This document shows, piece after piece, positions 22,605 to 29,557 of a stretch of DNA of 33,243 nt. Both the position numbers and the translations under genes were made by a program. Where the stretch lies: NCBI RefSeq assembly GCF_001881565.1, contig NZ_MPDJ01000004.1, forward strand, positions 378,880-412,122. The letters are read 5' to 3'. Source of the stretch: Eisenbergiella tayi (GTDB lineage Bacteria > Bacillota > Clostridia > Lachnospirales > Lachnospiraceae). Positions within the stretch are counted from its first letter, which is position 1. Every line of letters starts with the position of its first letter. The notes beneath the pieces were generated by a model. It saw only the letters and a program-made list of their open reading frames with translations, was not told the DNA's origin and did no database searches.

Positions 22605-23702
22605 TTAAATTCTGTCTGCGAGCAGAGTGCCCATTTCCTGACAGCCTACCTGTCTTCCGCCCGCCTTCAGACAGTCTTCCGACATGATATCCACCGTACG
22701 GAAGCCGTCCCTCAATACCTGCTTTACTGCATTATCCACCGCATCCGCTTCCGCCGCCAGATCAAAGCTGTAGCGCAGCATCATAGATGCGCTCAAAATC
22801 GTCGCAATGGGATTGGCAATGTCTTTGCCGGCGATATCCGGTGCGCTTCCATGGCTGGGTTCATACAGGCCGAAGCTGGTATCATTCAGGCTGGCGCTTG
22901 CCAGCATACCGATTGAACCCGTCACCATGCTGGCTTCATCGGAAAGAATATCACCGAACATATTTTCCGTCAATATCACATCGAACTGTGCCGGATTCTT
23001 AACCAGCTGCATTGCACAGTTATCAACCAGCATATGGGAAAGTTCAACCTCCGGATAATCCTTCGCCACTTCATTGACCACGTCTCTCCAGAGCCTGGAG
23101 GAATCCAGTACATTGGCCTTATCCACGCTGGTAACCTTCTTCCTGCGCTTCATGGCTATATCAAAGGCCTTAACCGCAATACGGCGGATTTCCTTTTCAT
23201 TATAGGTAAGGGTATCCACCGCGGTACGTACACCGTTTTCCACAGTGGTTTTTCTTTCCCCGAAATACAGGCCGCCGGTCAATTCCCTCATAATCATCAT
23301 ATCAAATCCGGCTTTGCTGATTTCTTCCTTAAGAGGGCACGCGCCCGCCAGTTCATCGTATAATACCGCAGGCCGCAGATTGGCAAAAAGCCCCAGCTCT
23401 TTTCTTATGGCAAGAAGTCCTGCTTCCGGACGTTTCTGAGACGGCAGCTTGTACCAAGGCGAGGTATTGGCATCCCCGCCGATAGATCCCATCAGCACCG
23501 CATCGCTTTTCTTCGCGGCATCAATGGCCTCCTGTGTAAGAGGGATACCATGTACGTCAATGGACGCCCCTCCCAGAAGGATTTCCGTATATTGGATGGT
23601 ATGACCGAACTTTTCCGCTACCCTGTCCAATACCTTTTTCGCTTCTCTCACAATTTCCGGGCCGATTCCGTCGCCCGGTATACAACCGATATGTAATTCC
23701 AT
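22605..23702 (-). CDS. leuB: 3-isopropylmalate dehydrogenase
   Basis: 365 residues from ATG 23702, which gives the normal N-terminus MELHIGCIPGDGIGPEIV; the frame opens 11 codons earlier at 23735 with an arginine-rich run unlike the family. Signatures: GSIGGD, LFANLRPA, MRELTGGLYFGE, ENMFGDILSDE and EPSHGSAPDIAGKDIANP. It oxidises and decarboxylates 3-isopropylmalate in leucine synthesis with NAD. First gene of the leuB-ilvD-ilvB unit, with a promoter at 23809-23837. leuA and leuCD are not here. Confidence 0.95.
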   Translation of the reverse strand: MELHIGCIPGDGIGPEIVREAKKVLDRVAEKFGHTIQYTEILLGGASIDVHGIPLTQEAIDAAKKSDAVLMGSIGGDANTSPWYKLPSQKRPEAGLLAIRKELGLFANLRPAVLYDELAGACPLKEEISKAGFDMMIMRELTGGLYFGERKTTVENGVRTAVDTLTYNEKEIRRIAVKAFDIAMKRRKKVTSVDKANVLDSSRLWRDVVNEVAKDYPEVELSHMLVDNCAMQLVKNPAQFDVILTENMFGDILSDEASMVTGSIGMLASASLNDTSFGLYEPSHGSAPDIAGKDIANPIATILSASMMLRYSFDLAAEADAVDNAVKQVLRDGFRTVDIMSEDCLKAGGRQVGCQEMGTLLADRI

Positions 23703-23760
23703 AATATTCTCACAATCCCTTCTTCTGCGGCGCATACAACAGGGAATAACACTTCTTTGC

Positions 23761-23772
23761 CGGTCATGACCG
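23761..23772. promoter_or_regulatory. Perfect palindrome in the leuB leader
   Basis: CGGTCATGACCG, 12 bp, about 30 bases downstream of the expected start site of the leuB transcript. Possible operator. Confidence 0.35.
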
Positions 23773-23808
23773 CCCTTCCCTTACGCCTGCGCTTTCCGTC
23801 TTTTTATA

Positions 23809-23837
23809 ATCATAGCCCAAAATATGCAGAATTTCAA
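23809..23837 (-). promoter_or_regulatory. Promoter of leuB-ilvD-ilvB
   Basis: Minus strand TTGAAA (23832-23837), 17-base spacer, TATGAT (23809-23814). Confidence 0.8.
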
Positions 23838-23857
23838 CAGAAAGAACCGGCGGCAAT

Positions 23858-23887
23858 AAAAAACAGCCATACCCTTTCGATATAGCT
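23858..23887 (-). terminator. Terminator-like hairpin upstream of the leuB promoter
   Basis: Minus strand AGCTATA pairs with TATGGCT (7 bp, one G-U) around a nine-base loop, followed by GTTTTTTATT. May be a backup terminator for yajC. Confidence 0.5.
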
Positions 23888-23970
23888 GCAATAACCTGCA
23901 GGAATAAAAAAGCATTCTTTCATAGCCAGAATGTATAGCCAGGCACATTTTTTACTGCTGATTCCAAATG

Positions 23971-24010
23971 AAAAAACGGAAAAGACTGTCTTCCGGCAAG
24001 TCATTTTCCG
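23971..24010 (-). terminator. Terminator after yajC
   Basis: Minus strand CGGAAAA-T-GACT pairs with AGTC-TTTTCCG (11 bp with one bulge), followed by six U. Confidence 0.8.
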
Positions 24011-24083
24011 CCTTAAACCTGCACATGTCCAAACCGCGCCATGTCTGCAGGATCATTGATTTCTTTCAGCCGGCACCTGTATA

Positions 24084-24404
24084 TCAGTCGTCGGCATTCG
24101 CTTTCTCAACCTGAGAAATTGCTGATTTCTGCATGGGGATACGGCAGTTTTTGTTATTGCCGAATTCCACAATAACGGTATCATCGGTTATATCGATAAC
24201 GACTCCATAAAATCCGCTGCTGGTCAGTATACTGTCTCCGATTTCAAGAGAAGAAAGCATGGTATTCATCTTCTTCTGTTCCTTCTTCTGAGGACGGTAC
24301 ATTACAAAATAAAAGAACACACCGAAAATAACAACGTACATCAAGATAACGCCAATCATACTTCCTGTTCCTGCTGTTGCAGCTTCGCTCGCTAAAATTC
24401 CCAT
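24084..24404 (-). CDS. yajC: Preprotein translocase subunit YajC
   Basis: 106 residues. One membrane helix (~15-37), then the family signature YFVMYRPQKKEQKKMNTMLSSL and the beta domain LEIGDSILTSSGFYGVV, ending in an acidic tail. YajC is an accessory of the SecDF-YidC complex at the cytoplasmic membrane. GGAGG precedes the ATG. The tgt-yajC order is common in bacteria; secD does not follow here because leuB comes next. A small hairpin (GGGCT/AGCCC, 24428-24441) lies in the leader. Confidence 0.93.
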   Translation of the reverse strand: MGILASEAATAGTGSMIGVILMYVVIFGVFFYFVMYRPQKKEQKKMNTMLSSLEIGDSILTSSGFYGVVIDITDDTVIVEFGNNKNCRIPMQKSAISQVEKANADD

Positions 24405-24496
24405 CTCTACTTACTTCCTCCTACGTCGGGCTTAACAGCCCTGCAATTTAACTATACGCGGCAATACCGCATACATTTCTAACAAACATCATACAC

Positions 24497-24522
24497 AAAA
24501 AACGGACAAGGGGCAAGCCCTT
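24497..24522 (-). terminator. Weak terminator-like hairpin after tgt
   Basis: Minus strand AAGGG-CTTGC-CCCTT, then GTCCGTTTTTT. The stem is only five bp, so read-through into yajC is likely. Confidence 0.4.
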
Positions 24523-24569
24523 TTACCCACTTTAAAAAAATTTTAGAATTATTCATCTGCAAACCGCGT

Positions 24570-25709
24570 TCACATTGAGCCAGCCGGCTGGCTCATTCCT
24601 TCGAGTTTTGCTTTTTTGTAGGAAGCAAATTCTCCCCGGTCAAGGGAATCGCGTATTTCTTCCATCATGGTATTGTAGAAGTATAGGTTATGGAGTACGC
24701 AGAGACGCATTCCCAGCATTTCTTTGGCTTTGAGCAAGTGGCGTATATAGGCTCTGGAGTATCTTCTGCAGGCCGGGCAGTCACAGCCTTCTTCTATCGG
24801 GCGCTCGTCCAGTTCGAACTTAGCGTTAAAAAGGTTGATCTTTCCATGGTTGGTATATAAATGTCCATGGCGTCCGTTTCGGGAAGGGTAAACACAGTCA
24901 AAGAAGTCTATGCCCCGTTCCACACCTTCCAGAATATTGGCAGGAGTTCCCACACCCATCAGATAGGTAGGTTTGTCTGTGGGCAGATACGGTACCGTTT
25001 CATCCAGGATATGGTACATCTCTTCATGGGTCTCACCCACTGCCAGACCGCCTACGGCATAGCCGTCCAAATCCAGCTCCCGGATTCTTTTGGCGTGCTC
25101 AATACGGATATCCGCATATACAGCTCCCTGGTTAATACCGAAAAGCATCTGTTTTTTATTAATCGTATCATCCAGATTGTTCAGGCGGCTCATTTCCGCT
25201 TTGCAGCGCTCCAGCCACCGGGTAGTACGGGCCACCGAGTTTTCCACATAATCCCGTTCGGCTTTGGCAGGGGCACATTCATCGAAGGCCATGGCAATGG
25301 TGGATGCCAGATTTGACTGGATCTGCATGCTTTCCTCCGGCCCCATGAATATCTTTCTTCCGTCGATATGGGAATTGAAATAAACACCTTCCTCTTTAAT
25401 CTTGCGGAGGGTAGCCAGAGAAAACACCTGAAATCCACCGGAATCCGTAAGAATAGGCTTGTTCCAGGACATAAATTTATGCAGCCCTCCCAGCTGCTTT
25501 ACTATTTTATCTCCCGGCCTTACATGAAGATGATAGGTATTGGACAGCTGTACCTGGGTCTTGATATGCTCCAAATCCTCCGTGGAAACGGCTCCCTTGA
25601 TGGCGGCAACCGTCCCTACATTCATAAACACCGGAGTCTGCACCGTTCCGTGAACGGTTTCCAGTTCCCCTCTCTTCGCTCTTCCTTCCTGTTTCAGCAA
25701 ACGATACAT
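24570..25709 (-). CDS. tgt: tRNA-guanine transglycosylase
   Basis: 379 residues. Catalytic base D89 in LTDSGGFQVFS; nucleophile D271 in FDCVYPSRNGRHG; zinc site CDCPAC (C309, C311, C314) with H340. It swaps guanine at position 34 of GUN-anticodon tRNAs for the queuosine precursor preQ1. No preQ1 riboswitch or que genes are present in the window. Lies 30 bases after the acyltransferase gene and ahead of yajC. Confidence 0.97.
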   Translation of the reverse strand: MYRLLKQEGRAKRGELETVHGTVQTPVFMNVGTVAAIKGAVSTEDLEHIKTQVQLSNTYHLHVRPGDKIVKQLGGLHKFMSWNKPILTDSGGFQVFSLATLRKIKEEGVYFNSHIDGRKIFMGPEESMQIQSNLASTIAMAFDECAPAKAERDYVENSVARTTRWLERCKAEMSRLNNLDDTINKKQMLFGINQGAVYADIRIEHAKRIRELDLDGYAVGGLAVGETHEEMYHILDETVPYLPTDKPTYLMGVGTPANILEGVERGIDFFDCVYPSRNGRHGHLYTNHGKINLFNAKFELDERPIEEGCDCPACRRYSRAYIRHLLKAKEMLGMRLCVLHNLYFYNTMMEEIRDSLDRGEFASYKKAKLEGMSQPAGSM

Positions 25710-25739
25710 ATATATTCTCTCCTATCTTTGTTCTCTCGG

Positions 25740-26903
25740 TTACATTTCGTTATCCCGAAGCAGCTTCTCATCCAGTTTCAAAGCCTTCCGTTCCAGCCAG
25801 CCCTGTTTTCTGACGCCTTCCTTATTCCTTCTCAGCCGTCCGGGCAGCCCGGCCGCTGTTTTCCGCAGCATCTCCAAAAGGGCGCATACCAGGAAAATCC
25901 CGGCAGCCAGCGTCAGTACCCCCGGTACCAGATACCATTTATCCGCCATCTGTGAAGGATTTATCCATTCCCATAAGATTCCTCTCCAATTGGGGTTGTC
26001 ATGGAGCAGGTACACGCCGAAGCTTAACGGCGCCGCCGCAAGAATCAGGCGCTGCAGCCTTCCCGGCCTTATCTCCAGATTCAGGAAAGCTATAAAAAGC
26101 AGCAGCGCCGCTGCCAGTACAAGAACGGAATTATATTGATAAAAAAGGCTGTAGCCCCACATCAGATCCTGAAGGAAGCCTATTTTTCCCAAAGGTGTCG
26201 CCAGCAGCAGTTCAATCACAAACCTGCTTGCCGGTACCAGAAGGCCTGCCGCCAGAAAATGCAGGAAATGCCTGGCCGTCCTTCCGTCGGGGACATAAAA
26301 GCGTTTCAGATAGGCCCCGAACAGATATACTGTCACAAACCACACCACTCCGCTTCCTCCGCCAAAATTCAATGCCGGAGAAAAGAAAAAAACATTGGGC
26401 CACAGGGAGAACAGCACAAAGAGGAACCCCAGCAGCAGCCTGAACTGTTTCCGGGACAGTCCCAGCAGAAGTTTATTCAAAAAGGGCGACAATATAAGCA
26501 TACCTGCATACATTGTCACAAACCAATATTCACAGGATAATATCGGGAATACCGCGGCAATCAGGGATGACATATCCAATGGCTGCCGGAGCACAACCGC
26601 CGCCACTATAAAAAGAGCCATAGAATAAAACCAGACCTGCCCCTCCAGACGAAGAATACGCACAAAAGAGAACGAAGCTTCACACAAAAAATACCCGCTG
26701 ATCAGGATATAACAGCTGATGGAAACAAAGGATATACCAAATATCGTCCAGGTAAGATAATAGGAAACACTTCCTTTTTCCACTGTTTCCAGTACCTTCC
26801 CGTGATTGAGAAGATGCATCAGAACTATCATCAGCATGGAACAAATACGCAGAAGTTCCACGTTAGCCATTCTCTTTTTTCCCATTTTCTTCTGTTCCTC
26901 CAT
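25740..26903 (-). CDS. Membrane acyltransferase (acyltransferase family 3)
   Basis: 387 residues from ATG 26903, preceded by GGAGGAAGGA; the frame is open to 26972 without a better site. Begins MANVELLRICSMLMIVLMHLLNHG, the first helix of the family with its histidines, and has about ten hydrophobic segments, ending in a basic cytoplasmic tail of ~45 residues. Relatives transfer acetyl or other acyl groups to surface polysaccharides or peptidoglycan. The substrate is not deducible. It is upstream of and probably co-transcribed with tgt. Confidence 0.88.
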   Translation of the reverse strand: MEEQKKMGKKRMANVELLRICSMLMIVLMHLLNHGKVLETVEKGSVSYYLTWTIFGISFVSISCYILISGYFLCEASFSFVRILRLEGQVWFYSMALFIVAAVVLRQPLDMSSLIAAVFPILSCEYWFVTMYAGMLILSPFLNKLLLGLSRKQFRLLLGFLFVLFSLWPNVFFFSPALNFGGGSGVVWFVTVYLFGAYLKRFYVPDGRTARHFLHFLAAGLLVPASRFVIELLLATPLGKIGFLQDLMWGYSLFYQYNSVLVLAAALLLFIAFLNLEIRPGRLQRLILAAAPLSFGVYLLHDNPNWRGILWEWINPSQMADKWYLVPGVLTLAAGIFLVCALLEMLRKTAAGLPGRLRRNKEGVRKQGWLERKALKLDEKLLRDNEM

Positions 26904-27198
26904 AGCCTGTCCTTCCTCCGCCGTTCTCCTGCCTTTCGCCTGAAATGCATTGTCTTTCCTAACAGGTGCCATTCACAGTTTACACCCTGCGGGCGCATAC
27001 AGTAACTGCATAGTCCAAACAGTAACTCATGATAACACATTGCCCTCCTTCCTTCAAGATCATCTTGCCCGCCCGGGGAATATACGCTATAATTTAGTAG
27101 CAGTTCACGGGTATCCTGTGCTGCTTTGCCCATGTTTTACAGGAACATATCTGACTGTAGATTATTATGCAGCATACCGCTGCCGGAGGAATATTGTT
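26904..27198. other. Divergent intergenic region between acyltransferase and aroC
   Basis: About 295 bases. It holds the aroC promoter (27065-27093) and a direct repeat ACAGTAACT at 26999-27007 and 27019-27027, period 20. I could not find a convincing minus-strand promoter for the acyltransferase. Confidence 0.5.
27065..27093 (+). promoter_or_regulatory. Promoter of aroC
   Basis: TTGCCC (27065-27070), 17-base spacer, TATAAT (27088-27093), 106 bases ahead of the start codon. Confidence 0.75.
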
Positions 27199-28314
27199 AT
27201 GGCAGGAAATACTTTTGGAACCTATTTTAAAATAACAACCTGGGGAGAATCCCACGGGAAAGCCCTTGGTGTAGTCATAGACGGCTGTCCGGCCGGCCTT
27301 TCTCTTTCTGAAGCAGATATCCAGACCTTCCTTGACCGGAGGAAGCCCGGCGGCAGCCGGTATTCCACTCCCAGAAAGGAGGGGGATGAAGTGACCATTC
27401 TTTCCGGAGTCTTTGAAGGAAGAACCACAGGTACCGCTATCTGTCTGATGGTCCCGAATACCTCCCAGCGTTCCGGTGATTACAGTGAAATTGCATCCTA
27501 TTATCGTCCGGGACATGCCGATTATACCTTCGACGCCAAATATGGTTTCCGGGACTACCGGGGCGGAGGCCGTTCCTCCGGCAGGGAAACCGTGGGACGG
27601 GTGGCGGCCGGAGCCGTTGCCTCTCTTATATTGAAGGAGCTGGGAATTTCCTTGTGTGCCTATACCAAAAGCATAGGCCCGGTTTCCGTAAATATGGAGA
27701 ATTTCCGGAGGGAAGCCATCCTCACTACTCCCACCTGTATGCCTGACGAAGAAAGCTCCGCCAAGGCAGAGGCTTATCTGGAGGAATGTATGGCGGCGCA
27801 TGATTCCGCCGGCGGCGTGGTTGAATGCAGGGTTGACGGTATGCCCGCAGGCGTGGGGGAACCGGTTTTTGACAAACTTGACGCGTCTCTTGCCAAAGCC
27901 CTCATGTCCATCGGCGCGGTAAAGGCGGTGGAAATCGGTGACGGCTGTGCTGTTTCCTCTTCCACAGGCACGCAGAATAATGACCCTTTTCTCTCAGAGG
28001 ATGGCAGGATAACCAAAAAATCAAACCATGCAGGCGGTATTCTGGGCGGTATCAGTGACGGTTCTCCCATTATAGTACGCGCCCATATCAAACCGACCCC
28101 TTCCGTTTTTTCTCCCCAGGAAACGGTAAATAAAAACGGGGAAAATATTCTTGTCCGGATTAAGGGACGGCATGATCCGGTTATCGTCCCCAGAGCTGTG
28201 GTGGTGGTAGAGGCGATGACCGCTCTCACTCTCGTCGATCTGCTTTTTGCCGGTATGCCCTCCCGCATGGAGGGTCTGCGCAGGTTCTATGGCTGTCCGT
28301 CAGAACAGGATTGA
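27199..28314 (+). CDS. aroC: Chorismate synthase
   Basis: 371 residues from ATG 27199, which has GGAGGAAT upstream and gives the family start MAGNTFGTYFKITTWGESHG; the longer open frame begins inside the promoter region. Further signatures: RPGHADYTFDAKYGFRDYRGGGRSSGRET with FMN-contacting residues, the GGVVECR loop, and GGILGGISDG. It removes phosphate from EPSP to form chorismate and needs reduced FMN. It stands alone, followed by a strong terminator, with no other shikimate genes nearby. Confidence 0.97.
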   Translation: MAGNTFGTYFKITTWGESHGKALGVVIDGCPAGLSLSEADIQTFLDRRKPGGSRYSTPRKEGDEVTILSGVFEGRTTGTAICLMVPNTSQRSGDYSEIASYYRPGHADYTFDAKYGFRDYRGGGRSSGRETVGRVAAGAVASLILKELGISLCAYTKSIGPVSVNMENFRREAILTTPTCMPDEESSAKAEAYLEECMAAHDSAGGVVECRVDGMPAGVGEPVFDKLDASLAKALMSIGAVKAVEIGDGCAVSSSTGTQNNDPFLSEDGRITKKSNHAGGILGGISDGSPIIVRAHIKPTPSVFSPQETVNKNGENILVRIKGRHDPVIVPRAVVVVEAMTALTLVDLLFAGMPSRMEGLRRFYGCPSEQD

Positions 28315-28389
28315 TGGAAGTCCATTATGAGATGTAACTCATAATCACAGCCGCTGATAAAAATACCGATTTTTCAGTTCTGTACACAA

Positions 28390-28452
28390 AATAAGAAGAG
28401 CCTATGGAATGCAGCGCCTTTGCCGCTTAATTTCCCATAGGTTCTTCTTATT
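28390..28452. terminator. Long bidirectional terminator
   Basis: 18-bp stem (28390-28407 with 28435-28452, one G-U) with a 27-base loop, between convergent aroC and the GGDEF gene. It ends exactly at the stop codon of the latter. Confidence 0.8.
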
Positions 28453-29406
28453 TCACCGGAGTAAAAGTTCCCAATGCACAAGCTCATTATCCCTGTTCTT
28501 TTTTGCGAGGTAAAGAGCCTGGTCCGCTTTATTTAAAAGTGCTTCATAAGAAACGTTTCCGCCTGAAGCAAAGGTAATTCCCGCGCTGACAGATATCTTA
28601 TCATGCATCTCCAACGCCTTTTGCCTCTCCTCCCAGTCTGATTTCAGCATTACAAGAAAATCTTCTATCTCACTCTTTTCGTTAATATCAGCTAAAAACA
28701 GAGTAAACTCATCTCCTCCGATACGGCCGGTTAAATCTTTGGGAGAAACTACAGATTTCAGGCTTTCTGAAAAGGAAATCAATGTCCTGTCTCCCGCAGG
28801 ATGACCATACTGATCATTGATCTTTTTGAACCAGTCTATATCTATCATCAAAAACGCCCCGCCAGTTCCATCTGCCAGAAAACGTTCACAGGTTTCCTTG
28901 AAATACAAGCGGTTCAGTAATCCGGTTAAGGAATCATGCCTCAGATTATAAACAATCTGCGTGTGAGTCTTTTCCACCATATGATTGGGGAAAAATTCAT
29001 CACTCGCCTGGTTGGGATCGGCAACAGACTGATGAATATGTACTATTTTCCACCCACTCTCTGTCTGCTCCAGAACAACTGTGAACCGAAAACACATATC
29101 ATATAAAATACCTTCATCGGTATCCTCCCTGACAACCAATTCCCCCATCACAAGGGAATGGGAATCGGAAAGCTCCGTTGTTTGATACCACTGATCCCGG
29201 ATCACAAAACGTCCGTTCCAGCTATTGCTCTCTTCCGTAAAACTGGCAATAAATTCTTCTAAATTCCTCTCCACCTCATGGGCTCCGGTTCCTATCACAC
29301 TGATTTTCTCAGAAACAAATTCATTTACAAGATCGTACCGGCGCTCCTCTAAATAGCTTTTCCAAATAAAGCGGCAAAAATCATCTGCACTTATATTTCT
29401 TTCCAT
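28453..29406 (-). CDS. NTF2/SnoaL-like plus GGDEF diguanylate cyclase
   Basis: 317 residues. Residues ~8-130 match an NTF2/SnoaL-like domain (FIWKSYLEERRYDLVNEF at the start, ESGWKIVHIHQS at the end), a small cone-shaped fold that can bind ligands. Residues ~150-315 are a GGDEF domain with HDSLTGLLNR, the metal-binding DIDWFKKINDQYGHPAGD and an intact GGDEF (230-234), so it is predicted to make cyclic di-GMP. The inhibitory I-site RxxD is S221-D224 here, without arginine, so product inhibition is probably lost. No membrane segment; cytosolic. Promoter at 29429-29456. Confidence 0.88.
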   Translation of the reverse strand: MERNISADDFCRFIWKSYLEERRYDLVNEFVSEKISVIGTGAHEVERNLEEFIASFTEESNSWNGRFVIRDQWYQTTELSDSHSLVMGELVVREDTDEGILYDMCFRFTVVLEQTESGWKIVHIHQSVADPNQASDEFFPNHMVEKTHTQIVYNLRHDSLTGLLNRLYFKETCERFLADGTGGAFLMIDIDWFKKINDQYGHPAGDRTLISFSESLKSVVSPKDLTGRIGGDEFTLFLADINEKSEIEDFLVMLKSDWEERQKALEMHDKISVSAGITFASGGNVSYEALLNKADQALYLAKKNRDNELVHWELLLR

Positions 29407-29428
29407 ACTACCTATACCTTTTCTTCAT

Positions 29429-29456
29429 ATCTTATTGAAAAGCTCACCGAATCCAA
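29429..29456 (-). promoter_or_regulatory. Promoter of the GGDEF gene
   Basis: Minus strand TTGGAT (29451-29456), 16-base spacer, TAAGAT (29429-29434). Confidence 0.6.
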
Positions 29457-29476
29457 CAGCGGTTGAATTCTGCCTG

Positions 29477-29519
29477 AAAATTTAAGGGAGGCAGTGGCTT
29501 GTGTGAGTCGCTGTCTCCC
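29477..29519 (-). terminator. Terminator after the GH3 gene
   Basis: Minus strand GGGAGACAG (29511-29519) pairs with CTGCCTCCC (29486-29494) with one mismatch, followed by TTAAATTTT. Confidence 0.6.
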
Positions 29520-29557
29520 CTGTTTAGAATTATCTGTTTCTCAACATACCCTTTTCA

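Larger units (their letters stand above)
23703..24083 (-). other. Leader and spacer region between yajC and leuB
   Basis: 381 bases. Reading on the minus strand it holds the yajC terminator (23971-24010), a weak hairpin near 23912-23934, a terminator-like hairpin (23858-23887), the leuB promoter (23809-23837) and a palindrome in the leader (23761-23772). I see no T-box specifier or AGGGTGGNACCGCG element, so leuB does not appear to be tRNA-controlled. Confidence 0.6.

Noticed and set aside
23790..23960. A minus-strand frame of about 56 codons beginning ATGTGCCTGGCT, possible leader peptide for leuB
   Set aside because: It runs through the -35 and -10 of the leuB promoter and a terminator hairpin, has no ribosome binding site, and shows no run of leucine codons.
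26950..27198. 83-residue N-terminal extension of chorismate synthase
   Set aside because: It covers the aroC promoter and is unlike any chorismate synthase start; ATG 27199 has a strong ribosome binding site.
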